Shown here piece after piece: positions 1 through 10,277 of a stretch of DNA of 64,000 nt; the stretch's first letter is position 1, and the number at the start of each line of letters is the position of its first letter. Below the pieces are notes generated by a model. The model saw only the letters and a program-made list of their open reading frames with translations. It made no database searches and had not been told where the DNA came from. This DNA is from Pseudomonadota bacterium (lineage in GTDB: Bacteria > Pseudomonadota > Gammaproteobacteria > Pseudomonadales > Oleiphilaceae), in contig PDPE01000032.1 in NCBI GenBank assembly GCA_002747395.1, positions 62,001 through 126,000 on the forward strand, given 5' to 3'. The translations under genes and the position numbers were made by a program.

Positions 1-2
1 GC

Positions 3-200
3 GAAAGCCTGTTTGATGCCGGCGTACTCCCCTATTATCTGCATCTGCCGGACAAGGTAACGGGCACAGCACATTTTGACCTGGATGAATCAGCAGCAAA
101 AGCTGTCATTCACGACATGCGAGCACGTTTGCCCGGCTTCCTGGTACCCAGGCTGGCCCGCGAAATACCGGGAAAGCCCTCAAAAACAATTATTTCCTGA
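3..200 (+). CDS. epmB: EF-P beta-lysylation protein EpmB, C-terminal fragment
   Basis: The window opens inside this gene; 65 codons and a TGA stop remain. The fragment reads ESLFDAGVLPYYLHLPDKV, followed by a GTAHFDLD segment. This is the conserved C-terminal part of the lysine 2,3-aminomutase-like radical-SAM enzymes that make beta-lysine for elongation factor P. The radical-SAM cysteines lie upstream, outside the window. The other lysine 2,3-aminomutases are the main alternative, but the C-terminal wording fits EpmB better. The next gene starts 108 bases downstream on the same strand. Confidence 0.85.
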   Translation, partial: ESLFDAGVLPYYLHLPDKVTGTAHFDLDESAAKAVIHDMRARLPGFLVPRLAREIPGKPSKTIIS

Positions 201-308
201 CTTATACCATTTCTTTGCTATGCTTGATGTATAAAATTGACTTCTTTGATCAAGAACGTGAACCGAATCAACGAGTATGGTGCATTCTGAATGGAAGGTA
301 CAAGCCGA

Positions 309-2096
309 ATGCTGGATCTGAAAATCCCGACCCAAACCCTGAACTCGCTGTCTTTTTGTCAGGCCAACACCAGGGCATTGGAACAGTGGGTTGAGCAGCT
401 GCCAATGGCAAACACCGGGGAAACGGCCAGACGATTGTATCATGCGGTCATTGAATTGAATCAGCTGGTTACTTCCCCTGCAAACCGGTTGGCTTTTCTG
501 GAAATCATTCGGCCCTCGTTGCATTTCATATGCAGGGAACTCTCAAAACACTACATGAATCACTCTATTTCCCTGCCGGAAAAACAAAGGAAAATAGCAA
601 ATCTCAGCCAGGCTCTGCAGGTTCACATTGCAACAGGCTACAAAATCGTCATGATGGAGTGTGTGGCCACCGCTATTCCACAAAAAAACAGGAAATCGCT
701 GTCCATTGCCGCTCACAGGGCAACGCGGGAGTTTGGCAACGCCATTCTGCGGGCATGTCAGCTTTACTGCAACAGCCCGGAAAACGTGTGGTATGAGCTT
801 CACCAGATATTTCGCTTTGCCGATACATTCAAGTTGCGCGATTTTAAGGTGAAGGATGAGGAAAGCTGTGGCCCGCTTGTTTCTACAATCGACTCACCCT
901 ACAAGCAGGTTTTATTGCTGGGTTGCTGCAAGCCAAACCAGTTGCGACAAAATGATCTGAAAAGCGTCTATGACGCTTTTGAACACTGGGCAGATTTTGT
1001 CGATGTGGGAAGGCTCTACGCAGACAATTCTCTGTTTGTGATCAATACCCGAAAAGATGCACCGCCGGTCTACCGCAGCCTTCTGCATGAAACGATTAAC
1101 GATGACTTTTTCGGGTTGGACACGAGCGGATTGGTCAGCCGCATCACCGAGTATCTCGCTTGCGTTCACCAGAAAAAAAAAGGAGCCGAGAAACATTTAC
1201 CCATGGCCAAAGGAGTGCCCGATCAAATCGTGGCGCATTTGGGCCAGTCTCTCGGCATCCTGACCAAGCGCTCGTTCAAACGCATGGCCAGCACAGGCTA
1301 CCTGAGCCTGTGTGCAGGCCTTTCAGCCACTCATTATTTCTGCGCCAACAAAGTCGATTTCAATACGTTTTTACGTAACGGCACCCGGAATGCCGGGCCT
1401 GCACTCATGGAGGACACCTCGGCAAACCGGTTCCGCAACCCGTCCAAAACCGATGTATGGGATCATTGTGAGGGCGGTTCCGGTGACTCTCTCGGCCCAC
1501 CCGACACACCGATCAAATACGACGGAATTTCCGGCGGTAAAGCGACCAATTTCAAGATTTATAAAGTGTCACTGGTAAACACCAGCCCCGGGGGCTACTG
1601 TTTGCAATGGCAGGGAGATATTCCAGGCAGTATTCAGGCAGGAGAGATTCTGGGTGTCCGGGAGAATGGGCATCCCGCCTGGAGCATAGCCGCAATCCGC
1701 TGGATACGTCAGATCAAGCAACAGGGAACGCAGATAGGTATTGAACTTCTGGCACCAATGGCTCGTCCAGGTGGCGTTCAGCTGTTGCAGAAAACCGGTG
1801 ACAACAGCGAATTTCTTCGAGGGCTGATGCTTCCGGTGCTTTCAACCATCGACCAACCCGCAACCCTGATTACTCCGAGACTGCCATTCCAGGCCGGACA
1901 AAAGGTAATGGTTAACGATGGCGAATCAGTCTCCAGGTACCTGTTAGACAAACTGCTTTCGGCAACAAGCAGTTTCAGTCAATTTGAATTGAAGAGTCTG
2001 CATTCCGGTGCAAGCCAGCTCCACGATATGGAAAAGAACACCCCGAAACAACAAAACCTGGAAGATGACTTTGATTCTTTGTGGCCATCACTGTAG
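309..2096 (+). CDS. PilZ-domain protein, putative c-di-GMP effector
   Basis: A protein of about 595 residues with a long, mostly helical N-terminal part of no recognised family and a PilZ-like C-terminal domain at about residues 415-500. The PilZ signature NTSPGGY matches the N/DxSxxG motif, followed by a beta-rich stretch ending in WIRQIKQQGTQIGIELLAP. A clear RxxxR motif ahead of it is not obvious, so c-di-GMP binding is inferred. I chose the ATG at 309 because GGAAGG lies 10 bases upstream; an in-frame ATG at 291 would add six residues. It lies directly before fimX, whose product is a c-di-GMP receptor for type IV pili, so a shared signalling role is plausible but not shown. Confidence 0.75.
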   Translation: MLDLKIPTQTLNSLSFCQANTRALEQWVEQLPMANTGETARRLYHAVIELNQLVTSPANRLAFLEIIRPSLHFICRELSKHYMNHSISLPEKQRKIANLSQALQVHIATGYKIVMMECVATAIPQKNRKSLSIAAHRATREFGNAILRACQLYCNSPENVWYELHQIFRFADTFKLRDFKVKDEESCGPLVSTIDSPYKQVLLLGCCKPNQLRQNDLKSVYDAFEHWADFVDVGRLYADNSLFVINTRKDAPPVYRSLLHETINDDFFGLDTSGLVSRITEYLACVHQKKKGAEKHLPMAKGVPDQIVAHLGQSLGILTKRSFKRMASTGYLSLCAGLSATHYFCANKVDFNTFLRNGTRNAGPALMEDTSANRFRNPSKTDVWDHCEGGSGDSLGPPDTPIKYDGISGGKATNFKIYKVSLVNTSPGGYCLQWQGDIPGSIQAGEILGVRENGHPAWSIAAIRWIRQIKQQGTQIGIELLAPMARPGGVQLLQKTGDNSEFLRGLMLPVLSTIDQPATLITPRLPFQAGQKVMVNDGESVSRYLLDKLLSATSSFSQFELKSLHSGASQLHDMEKNTPKQQNLEDDFDSLWPSL

Positions 2097-2577
2097 GGAT
2101 GGCAAAACATAATGGCTGCCCGCAAGACATACTCGTGTTTGCGAGACGCCGGCTCGTTCGCACAACCCGGTAGTACCTGGAAAAAATGGTGGCATTCAGA
2201 AGGAGTATCACACCTGAACATGAATAAACCGGGTCAATAAATGACGAGCCGATGGTGACAAGTATTGTGCTGCTACTGCCACCACTTTAAAATACTACAA
2301 AAAGTTAAGGTGATATTGGTTCTTCAGGCATGTACAACAGTGGAAGTCTGTGACATCCTCCAATTTTGCAAAAATCCAATATTGCAAAAAAATGACACAC
2401 TACCGGATCGGCAATAGCGTGCAGAAGGTATCGGCAGCGTGTTATACCCGGGCAAGAGTATGCCCGGATAAAACAGTCAGGTACTGACAAAACAATTGGC
2501 TCATTCCAATCACCGGGCGAAGTCCGGCTTTTTGGCGACACCCGCCCCGTGCTGGCTAATCAGATAGAATTCTCCGA
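2097..2577. other. Intergenic region before fimX with a short hairpin
   Basis: About 480 bases without a convincing gene between the PilZ-protein gene and fimX. It contains a perfect 7-bp inverted repeat at 2448-2467 (CCGGGCA, six-base loop, TGCCCGG) not followed by a T-run, and AT-rich stretches near 2280-2390. The fimX promoter is probably here, but I cannot place -35 and -10 boxes with confidence. The start of fimX has no strong Shine-Dalgarno sequence. Confidence 0.4.
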
Positions 2578-4659
2578 ATGAAGAAAAAAAATGAAACAGT
2601 TCACTTGCTGATCCTTGATCAATCACAAAATGACGCAGAATCGATGGTCAGCCTGCTGAGAAACTCGGGAAAAGCCACCAGGGCGCACAGGGTTACCTCC
2701 CGGGAAGACCTGCAAGAGCATCTTTACGACCATGTCTGGGATCTGTTCCTGGCCAGAGAAGAGGAGGCAGAATTTGATGCAAGGGCTGCCTTGACTGAAA
2801 TCAGGCAACTCGACAGGGACATCCCCTTTATTGTGCTGACCAAAGACCATAACCGGGAGCAGATTACCGAGTTATTGACCCTGGGCGCTCAGGATGCCAT
2901 TCCGTTTGAACACACGGATCACCTGATGCTCGTCATCAACCGTGAACTGAATAACCTCAACGAACGCCGTATGCGGCGCTCTGCAGACATTCACTTGCGT
3001 GAAGCCGAAAAGCGCTGTGAATTGCTGCTCGACAGTTCCAAAGATGCGATTGCTTACGTTAATGACGGCATGCACATCTATGCAAATCAATCCTACCTGG
3101 ATTTTTTCGGCTACGAAGACATGGATGAAATGATGTGTATACCCATACTGGATACACTCAACAAGGATAGCCAGGACAAATACAAGGAACTGTCCCGAAA
3201 GATGGTCAACAACCACGATGAAACATATTTTGACGGCGTTGCAAGAAGAAGTGACGACTCCGAACTCACCGTGGCCATAGACCTCTCTCCGGCCACCTAT
3301 GATGGTGAGCCATGTACCCAAATCATTGTCAGACCAAAGGAAAGCGACACGCAACTGGCTGAAAAACTCAAGGAAATCAGCAGTCAGGACTTGCTCACCG
3401 GCCTCTACAATCGTCATTATTTGATGGAGCAGCTTGATCATACGATCGAAAGAGTCCGCAAAGAGCAAACCGAGGCAGCCATTCTCTACATTTCCCTTGA
3501 CCAATTTCAGACCATTAAATCTGACATCGGCATTGCCGGCACAGACCTTGTGCTAACTGATCTGGCAACGATTCTGGGCGACGCAATCAGTGAAGATGAA
3601 TCTGTCATTGCCAGAATGGGAGACGACACCTTTGCCGTACTGCTGACTTCTTCTGATGATGAAACCGCTTTGCACACGGGTGAAACCATTCGCCGGGCAA
3701 TAGCCGAACACCTTTTCGAGGTGTCTGCACGCACCATTCAACTAACTGCGAGTATTGGCGTCGCACTTATTAATGACAGCTCACCCAAACCCAACGACGT
3801 AATGAGCAGGGCATTAAAGGCCGCCAGTGAAGTGAAGAAGCAAAAAGACCATGAAAAGGGTAATGGCATCCAACTGTTTGTTGTACAAGAAGAAGTGGAC
3901 GAAGGCGTAACCTCGACCACCATGCTCCGGAAGGCACTCGACGAAAGCAGATTTAAAACACTGTTTCAACCCATTATCAGCCTGCGGGGCGAAGGTGAGG
4001 AACACTACGAAGCCTTGCTCAGAATGCTTGACAACAATGACCAGGAAGTCTCACCCTATGACTTCCTTCCTCCGGTCGGCCCAAGCGAAATGGCTGGTAA
4101 AATTGATCGTTGGGTCACCCTGCAAACCATCAAAAGCCTGAGCGGACACCGCTCCAAGGGAAATCAAACCAGACTGTTTTTGAATATTACAGCAGAAACT
4201 GTGGTCGACCCTACTTTCTTGCAATGGCTCAGCGTGGCACTTAAAGCTGCAAGACTCCCCGGCGACTCTCTGATATTCCAAATAACGGAGAACGATGCCA
4301 TAAATCACCTGAAACAGGCTAAAACCTTCACCCGGTCGATCAAGGAATTACACTGTAAAATGTCGATAAACCGGTTTGGCTGCTCTCCCGATCCATTCAA
4401 CACCCTGAAGCACGTGGATGCTGACTACATCAAATTTGACGGTTCGTTTACCGAAGAAATTCAGCAAAATGAAGAGACACGAGAAAAAATCAGGGAAATG
4501 ATCCGGCGGCTTCAGGAAATGGGAAAAAGCACAATAGTGCCACTGGTAGAGAACGCTACCGTGCTCTCCACCCTGTGGCAGGCGGGTGTCAATTATATCC
4601 AGGGCTACTACCTGCAGGCACCCGCTTCTGAAATGAACTACGACTTTAGTGAAGAGTAA
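2578..4659 (+). CDS. fimX: FimX-like c-di-GMP receptor (REC-PAS-GGDEF-EAL)
   Basis: 693 residues, close to the 691 of Pseudomonas FimX, with the same domain order: a receiver-like domain (about 10-125), PAS (about 140-265), GGDEF-like (about 270-430) and EAL-like (about 445-690). The GGDEF signature is degenerate (ARMGDDTF, residue about 345), so cyclase activity is unlikely. The EAL domain keeps EALLR at about 478, but the catalytic DDFG is replaced by NRFG at about 597 and the usual EITE reads QITE, so phosphodiesterase activity is probably lost. FimX proteins bind c-di-GMP through such an EAL domain and control type IV pilus assembly and twitching. The fimX-serB-parC neighbourhood matches Pseudomonas and supports the name. 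Confidence 0.9.
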   Translation: MKKKNETVHLLILDQSQNDAESMVSLLRNSGKATRAHRVTSREDLQEHLYDHVWDLFLAREEEAEFDARAALTEIRQLDRDIPFIVLTKDHNREQITELLTLGAQDAIPFEHTDHLMLVINRELNNLNERRMRRSADIHLREAEKRCELLLDSSKDAIAYVNDGMHIYANQSYLDFFGYEDMDEMMCIPILDTLNKDSQDKYKELSRKMVNNHDETYFDGVARRSDDSELTVAIDLSPATYDGEPCTQIIVRPKESDTQLAEKLKEISSQDLLTGLYNRHYLMEQLDHTIERVRKEQTEAAILYISLDQFQTIKSDIGIAGTDLVLTDLATILGDAISEDESVIARMGDDTFAVLLTSSDDETALHTGETIRRAIAEHLFEVSARTIQLTASIGVALINDSSPKPNDVMSRALKAASEVKKQKDHEKGNGIQLFVVQEEVDEGVTSTTMLRKALDESRFKTLFQPIISLRGEGEEHYEALLRMLDNNDQEVSPYDFLPPVGPSEMAGKIDRWVTLQTIKSLSGHRSKGNQTRLFLNITAETVVDPTFLQWLSVALKAARLPGDSLIFQITENDAINHLKQAKTFTRSIKELHCKMSINRFGCSPDPFNTLKHVDADYIKFDGSFTEEIQQNEETREKIREMIRRLQEMGKSTIVPLVENATVLSTLWQAGVNYIQGYYLQAPASEMNYDFSEE

Positions 4660-4735
4660 GCCGTAAGCCTGGTGAAGAGTAAGCCTGGTGAAAAACAGGC
4701 CCGGTAGAGAGCAGGCCTGATGAAGGGCAGGCTTG
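4650..4735 (+). repeat. Imperfect short tandem repeats at the fimX 3' end
   Basis: The last fimX codons and the 80 bases after them contain degenerate copies of a unit like GAAGAGTAAGCCTGGTGAA, then related GCAGGCCTGATGAAGGGCAGGCTTG segments. The block sits between the convergent ends of fimX and serB. It looks like local duplication of the fimX terminus rather than a coding element. No clean intrinsic terminator is visible. Confidence 0.5.
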
Positions 4736-4743
4736 CAGGGTTT

Positions 4744-5985
4744 TCAGTAGCCGATATCCCGATCCCGGAATCCGATCAGATACAGTATTCCATCCAGACC
4801 CAGGGTAGAGATCGAGTGCCTGGCGGTTTCTTTCACCAGCGGTTTGGCTCGAAATGCAATCCCGAGCCCTGCCTGACTCAACATGGGTAAATCGTTGGCA
4901 CCATCTCCAACGGCAATAACCTGCTCCTTGCGAATATGTTCACGCTCTGCGATTTCGTTAAGCAACTGTGCCTTTCTTGCCCCATCGACCACCTGACCCG
5001 TTACCTTTCCGGTGACTTTGCCGTTTTCAATTTGCAACTCATTCGCGTAGACATAATCAATACCCAGCCGTTGCTTCAGATCATTGGCAAAATAGCTGAA
5101 TCCACCCGACAGGATGGCTGTTTTGTAGCCCATGCCCCGCAAGGTTCGAATGAGTTTTTCAGCACCTTCTGTCAACTTGAGCCGTCTGGCCACTTGCTCC
5201 AACACGGCCTCATCAAGCCCTTTCAGCAACCCGACCCGACGCTTGAAACTCTCCCCAAAGTCGATATCCCCTCGCATGGCCTGCTCGGTAATAGTCGCCA
5301 CCTGCTCTCCCACACCGGCCTCTTTGGCAAGCTCATCGATGACTTCTGCTTCTATGAGTGTCGAATCCATATCAAATACCACGAGCCGTCGATTACGACG
5401 AAACAGGCTATCGGTCTGAAAGGCAATGTCCACATTCAACTCGCTGCTGATATGCAGGAATGCAGCCCTGAGCTGATGCAGATCGGGCGGAGTTCCCCTG
5501 ACAGAAAACTCCAGACAGGCTTTTCTTCTGTTCACGGGCTCATCGAGCGGAACACGGCTTGAGAGCCGCGTGATATTGTCAATATTCAGCCCGTTTTTGG
5601 CCGTCACCTCGGATATTCGTGCAATCTGCTCCGCGGTTATCGTTCGGGCAAGAAGAGTAACGGTATATCGGTTTTTGCCCTTGCCCTCGACCCATCCCTG
5701 ATAGGCTTCAGCAGTGATGGGCTCAAAACGAATGGTCAACCCCAGTTCATGCACACGAAACAGCAGATCCTTCAGCACGTTGGACACCTCTGTTTCATCG
5801 GGAACACGGATCAGGATACCCCAGGTGAGATGATCGTGTATCACCGATTGCCCGATATCGAGAATCTCGACACCAAACCTGGCCATAATTCCTGCCAGCT
5901 CCGAAGTCAAACCGGGGGTATCATAACCGGCCACATTAATCAGGATTATTTCATCGCTCACAACCGCAACCTCGCTTATTTCCAT
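4744..5985 (-). CDS. serB: Phosphoserine phosphatase SerB
   Basis: 413 residues. It catalyses the last step of serine synthesis, phosphoserine to serine, in the cytoplasm. An ACT-like N-terminal region (about 10-180) is followed by a HAD phosphatase domain. The nucleophile motif is FDMDST (about residue 205), with a SGGFSYF motif II and a late GDGANDLPML motif. The long N-terminal regulatory part matches the Pseudomonas form rather than the 322-residue E. coli enzyme. It lies 50 bases downstream of parC on the same strand and may be co-transcribed with it. serA is also in this window, at 33325. Confidence 0.95.
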   Translation of the reverse strand: MEISEVAVVSDEIILINVAGYDTPGLTSELAGIMARFGVEILDIGQSVIHDHLTWGILIRVPDETEVSNVLKDLLFRVHELGLTIRFEPITAEAYQGWVEGKGKNRYTVTLLARTITAEQIARISEVTAKNGLNIDNITRLSSRVPLDEPVNRRKACLEFSVRGTPPDLHQLRAAFLHISSELNVDIAFQTDSLFRRNRRLVVFDMDSTLIEAEVIDELAKEAGVGEQVATITEQAMRGDIDFGESFKRRVGLLKGLDEAVLEQVARRLKLTEGAEKLIRTLRGMGYKTAILSGGFSYFANDLKQRLGIDYVYANELQIENGKVTGKVTGQVVDGARKAQLLNEIAEREHIRKEQVIAVGDGANDLPMLSQAGLGIAFRAKPLVKETARHSISTLGLDGILYLIGFRDRDIGY

Positions 5986-6035
5986 TCGTTACGAATCAAT
6001 CCGGTTCAAATGCCGGGAACAAGGCACTCATTTTT

Positions 6036-8324
6036 TCACGGTGAGGGTTCTCCAGGCTCTGCCGCCCCGGACTCCGAAAGCACTTCAACACGATCCACTC
6101 TCTGCAACCCGCGTGGCAGCTTGTTACCCCGCCGCCCTCTTTCTCCAAAATAATGCTCCAGATCCGCCTTTTTCAATTTCAGGAAGCGCTTGCCTGAATG
6201 GATCACAACCGTGTCTGTCGGCCTGAACACGCAGGCAATCATCATAAACTCTTCCCGAGACTGCAATCGGGCAGTGGGAATTCCGATGATTTTGTTGCCC
6301 TTGCCTCGCGCCATTTCCGGTAAATCCCGGACAGGGAAAATCAGCATCCGACCTTCATTGCTAATCGCGAGCAAGTAAGCATCTTTCTGCTGACCAACGT
6401 AAACAGGAGCCATCACCTCACCACCGGCTGGCACAGTAAGCACGGTTTTGCCTGCCTTGTTTTTACTCGGCAAATCACCCAGCCTGGCTACAAAACCATA
6501 GCCGGCATCAGTCCACATCAATACCCGCTGTTTTTCCTGACCGATCAGCAGCCCCTTGAATACCGCTCCCGAAGGGGGGGTAATTCTGCCCGTCAAGGGT
6601 TCACCCTGCCCTCTGGCCGAGGGCAGACTGTGTGCCTTCAATGTATAGGCTCTCCCCGTCGAGTCCAGGAATATCACGTTCTGATTACTGCGCCCCCGGG
6701 CAGAAAGATGATAATTATCTCCTGCCTTGTAATTCAAGCCTTTCGGGTCAATGTCATGGCCTTTTGCCGCTCTCACCCAGCCCTTTTCAGACAAAACAAT
6801 GGTGACAGGCTCGGAACTGACAATTTCTTCCTCGGAGAAAGCCCTGGCCTCACCTCGGCAAACGATCGGTGAGCGCCGGTCATCACCATATTTCTCAGCA
6901 TCCGCAATCAGTTCTTTCTTCACCAGCGTTTTCATTCTGCGCTCGGAAGAAAGGGTTTTCTCCAGATTGTCTCGTTCTTTCTCAAGTTCCGCCTGTTCTG
7001 CCCGAATTTTCATTTCTTCCAGGCGAGCCAACTGACGGAGTTTGGTCTCCAGAATATACTCTGCCTGGGCTTCCGACAGGTCAAACCGGGCAATCAACAC
7101 TTTTTTCGGCTCATCTTCTGTACGAATGATCCGGATCACTTCATCAAGATTCAGAAAAGCAACCAGCAAACCCTGCAAGAGGTGAAGTCGCTTGTTCACT
7201 ATACCCAGGCGATGCTGCAAACGCCTGCGAACCGTAGACAAACGAAAGGTCAGCCACTCTTTCAGCAAAACATCAATGGCTTTGACCCCGGGCTTGCCGT
7301 CAATACCAATCATGTTCATGTTGACACGATAATTCTTTTCGAGATCAGTCGTGGCAAACAGATGAGCCATTAGCCCCGCTGCATCAACCCGGTTCGAGCG
7401 GGGCACAATCACCAGCCTGGTCGGGTTTTCATGGTCAGATTCATCACGCAAATCCGCCACCATGGGCAACTTTTTGGCCTGCATTTGCCGCGCAATCTGC
7501 TCCAGCACTTTCGCACCGGAAACCTGATGGGGCAAATCGGTAATCACCACATCCCCGTTTTCCCGGCTGTAGACAGCACGCATTTTCAGTGAACCCCGGC
7601 CGGTCTGGTATATCTTCACGATTTCAGCATGGGAGCTGACGATTTCAGCAGCAGTGGGGTAGTCAGGCCCCTTGATGTGAGTGCACAAGTCTTCTACCGA
7701 GGCATCGGGTTGTTCAAGCAGATGGACGGCAGCGCCAACCACTTCCCGCAGGTTATGTGGTGGTATGTCTGTCGCCATCCCCACCGCTATGCCCGTTGTG
7801 CCATTTAATAAAATGTTGGGCACCCGTGCCGGAAGGGTGGAAGGCTCATTCAACGAACCGTCAAAATTGGGCACCCAGTCCACCGTACCCTGGCCAAGCT
7901 CGGACAAAAGCAACTCGGCATAAGGGCGCAAACGGGACTCCGTATACCGCATGGCGGCAAATGATTTGGGGTCGTCCGGTGACCCCCAGTTACCCTGGCC
8001 GTCAACCAGGGGGTATCGGTAAGAAAAGGGTTGAGCCATCAATACCATGGCTTCATAACAGGCCGAATCTCCGTGCGGGTGAAACTTGCCCAGCACATCG
8101 CCCACAGTTCTGGCTGATTTTTTAAATTTGGCCGTCGCCTTCAGGCCCAGTTCCGACATGGCATAAACAATACGCCTCTGAACCGGCTTCAATCCGTCAG
8201 CAAGCTGAGGCAACGCCCTGTCCAGAATCACATACATGGAGTAGTCCAGGTAGGCTTTTTCGGTGTAGGCACTCAGCGCCAATTGTTCAAAATGATCTCG
8301 ATTGGTGTTTATCTGATCAGACAT
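6036..8324 (-). CDS. parC: DNA topoisomerase IV subunit A
   Basis: 762 residues. It is the DNA breakage-reunion subunit that decatenates daughter chromosomes together with ParE, which is not in the window. The catalytic tyrosine sits in [10 protein letters not shown] (about residue 125). The quinolone-resistance region reads [12 protein letters not shown], so both the serine and the glutamate usually altered in resistant strains are wild type. A C-terminal beta-pinwheel region follows from about residue 500. The start is the ATG before SDQINTN. It diverges from the diguanylate cyclase gene at 8555, with 230 bases between them for the promoters. Confidence 0.97.
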   Translation of the reverse strand: MSDQINTNRDHFEQLALSAYTEKAYLDYSMYVILDRALPQLADGLKPVQRRIVYAMSELGLKATAKFKKSARTVGDVLGKFHPHGDSACYEAMVLMAQPFSYRYPLVDGQGNWGSPDDPKSFAAMRYTESRLRPYAELLLSELGQGTVDWVPNFDGSLNEPSTLPARVPNILLNGTTGIAVGMATDIPPHNLREVVGAAVHLLEQPDASVEDLCTHIKGPDYPTAAEIVSSHAEIVKIYQTGRGSLKMRAVYSRENGDVVITDLPHQVSGAKVLEQIARQMQAKKLPMVADLRDESDHENPTRLVIVPRSNRVDAAGLMAHLFATTDLEKNYRVNMNMIGIDGKPGVKAIDVLLKEWLTFRLSTVRRRLQHRLGIVNKRLHLLQGLLVAFLNLDEVIRIIRTEDEPKKVLIARFDLSEAQAEYILETKLRQLARLEEMKIRAEQAELEKERDNLEKTLSSERRMKTLVKKELIADAEKYGDDRRSPIVCRGEARAFSEEEIVSSEPVTIVLSEKGWVRAAKGHDIDPKGLNYKAGDNYHLSARGRSNQNVIFLDSTGRAYTLKAHSLPSARGQGEPLTGRITPPSGAVFKGLLIGQEKQRVLMWTDAGYGFVARLGDLPSKNKAGKTVLTVPAGGEVMAPVYVGQQKDAYLLAISNEGRMLIFPVRDLPEMARGKGNKIIGIPTARLQSREEFMMIACVFRPTDTVVIHSGKRFLKLKKADLEHYFGERGRRGNKLPRGLQRVDRVEVLSESGAAEPGEPSP

Positions 8325-8554
8325 GGATAAGATTTACTCATATTTCAGCGGTTGCTTGTTTCGGCGCTAAATTTACCACAGCGCCTGCCAAAAATAACGA
8401 AGAATATTGAGCTACCCGGAGGCAGAGATTCACCATGACCGCTTAAAAAAAGAGAAGAAACCTCCTATACTGCCCAACTATCGAATGCAGATTATATTAT
8501 GTGCAGATTGAACCGCACTGGCACCAAATACTCATTGACAGGTAACCCTTACTC

Positions 8555-9832
8555 TTGAAAGCGATTCCCTACTTCTGGCGAGCAATTCCCGCATTCCTTG
8601 TTTTTATTGCCTGTTTTTCAATCGACCATCCATTTGTCGAATCGCTCGTTCACAACACAACGCACGCTTTACCCTATTACCTGAGCGGCGCCCTGGTGTT
8701 CATCTCACTCACCTTTAATCGCAGCAGACTGGCACTTGCGTCAGTCAATGTCTGCCTTGCCTACGCGTTCATCCAGAACGGGCTGCAAAGCTCGTTGCAG
8801 GAAACCGCCAACCTGCTGCTTTACACAGTGACCGTCATGCTGTTCTGCATCCACCTCTGTCTGATTTCTCTCTACCGGGAACGAGGCAGCCTGACGATCT
8901 GGGGAATCAGCCGCGTACTCTTGATATTTGGCTCTTATCTATCCTTGTGGTGGCTTTTCAGGGGCGGCTACGCAGATACGACCTACCACAGTATCGAACC
9001 TCTTTTGCATGACAGTTTCATGGAACAAGCCAATATTTTCCCCGAGTTGACTGTATCCAGACCCTGGATTACCCGGGCCTGGGTGATGACATTTCTGTTA
9101 TCCGGTGTTTTTCTGGTGACGGTATCAGTCATCAAGCGCTCTTCCATCGAGTTTGCGCTTGTTCTTGGCTGGCTATCAGGGATGTTCGTGTTTTATGACT
9201 TCGCCAGGGACGACATTTCCGTTTTTATGTTCAGTGTCCTGATGATCGCACTGTTCGTTGCGTTTATACAGATTACCTACGATCTTGCCTATGTGGATAC
9301 ACTCACCGAATTACCCGGCAGACGAGCACTTGTCGAGAAGCTGGGCACACTCGGCGGTCGCTACACCATCGCAATGGTGGATGTTGACCACTTTAAAAAG
9401 TTTAACGACACCTATGGCCATGATGTGGGCGATCAGGTACTCAAACTCGTGGCAAGCTTTATCAAAAAAGTCAAAGGGCGAGGTACGGCCTATCGGTATG
9501 GGGGTGAGGAGTTCACCATTTTATTCAACAGGAAAAGCGCCGCCCATGCAGAACCCTTTCTCAATGATCTTCGACAAGCCATTCAGGACTACACAATGAT
9601 TATCCGGGACAGGAATCGGACGAAAAGCCCCGGGCAAGGAGCCAGACAGCGGAACGCCACCCGCAAACCGGCTGCAACGGCACGCATTACCGTCAGTATT
9701 GGCGCATCCGAGAGGCGAGGTCGCCGGGATTCGCCCGAAAACGTTATGGCACAAGCAGACGCTGCGCTTTACAAGGCAAAAAATGCTGGCAGGAACCGCG
9801 TCATTATCGATACCGGTTCCGATCGATCCTGA
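8555..9832 (+). CDS. Membrane-bound diguanylate cyclase (GGDEF)
   Basis: 425 residues. The first roughly 240 form six or seven hydrophobic membrane segments of no named sensor family. A GGDEF domain follows, opening with DTLTELPGRRAL and carrying an intact YRYGGEEF active site near residue 316, so synthesis of c-di-GMP is expected. The inhibitory RxxD site upstream of GGEEF is replaced by KGRG, which suggests no classical product inhibition. The start is a TTG at 8555, with AGGTAA about ten bases upstream; no better in-frame start precedes the first membrane segment. The signal sensed is unknown. Confidence 0.9.
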   Translation: MKAIPYFWRAIPAFLVFIACFSIDHPFVESLVHNTTHALPYYLSGALVFISLTFNRSRLALASVNVCLAYAFIQNGLQSSLQETANLLLYTVTVMLFCIHLCLISLYRERGSLTIWGISRVLLIFGSYLSLWWLFRGGYADTTYHSIEPLLHDSFMEQANIFPELTVSRPWITRAWVMTFLLSGVFLVTVSVIKRSSIEFALVLGWLSGMFVFYDFARDDISVFMFSVLMIALFVAFIQITYDLAYVDTLTELPGRRALVEKLGTLGGRYTIAMVDVDHFKKFNDTYGHDVGDQVLKLVASFIKKVKGRGTAYRYGGEEFTILFNRKSAAHAEPFLNDLRQAIQDYTMIIRDRNRTKSPGQGARQRNATRKPAATARITVSIGASERRGRRDSPENVMAQADAALYKAKNAGRNRVIIDTGSDRS

Positions 9833-9911
9833 TAGCGAGCCAAACTTTGAGACCCGGACAGATTTTGATATCCGGCTATCTTCCTGATTCTTATAATGAA
9901 CTGAACTATTG

Positions 9912-10277
9912 ATGGGCCAAACCATGAAAGAAAAACTCTCCAGACTGGTATTTTCCACCGAAACCGGCCGAATCTGCCCGGAATGCGAGCAGCCTGCAGA
10001 TCAGTGTACCTGCGGTAAAGAGGCGATCCCGGACGGTGATGGCGTTGTGCGAGTGTCACTCAGCACCAGGGGGCGCAAAGGGGCCGCCGTCACCCTCATC
10101 TCGGGGATTCCCGCTGTCGAAAGCGAGCTGAAGCGCATTTGCAAGGAGCTAAAGAAAAAATGCGGCTCCGGTGGCTCGGTCAAAAACCACTCTATCGAAA
10201 TACAGGGCGACAAACGAGATATCGTTATCAAACTGCTTGAGAAGTACCCATGGCCGATCAAAAGATCCGGTGGTTAG
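9912..10277 (+). CDS. yciH: SUI1/eIF1-family translation factor YciH
   Basis: About 121 residues, slightly longer than the 108 of E. coli YciH. It has the family opening KLSRLVFSTETGRICPECEQP with a CPEC...CTC cysteine cluster (a zinc-ribbon-like N-terminus), then the eIF1 fold with RGRKGAAVTLI and a final LEKYPWPIKRSGG. YciH is thought to act on initiation fidelity at the small ribosomal subunit. The ATG at 9912 is used here; the ATG at 9924 (MKEKLSRLV) matches the family start equally well. Its end overlaps the convergent TetR gene by four bases. Confidence 0.92.
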   Translation: MGQTMKEKLSRLVFSTETGRICPECEQPADQCTCGKEAIPDGDGVVRVSLSTRGRKGAAVTLISGIPAVESELKRICKELKKKCGSGGSVKNHSIEIQGDKRDIVIKLLEKYPWPIKRSGG

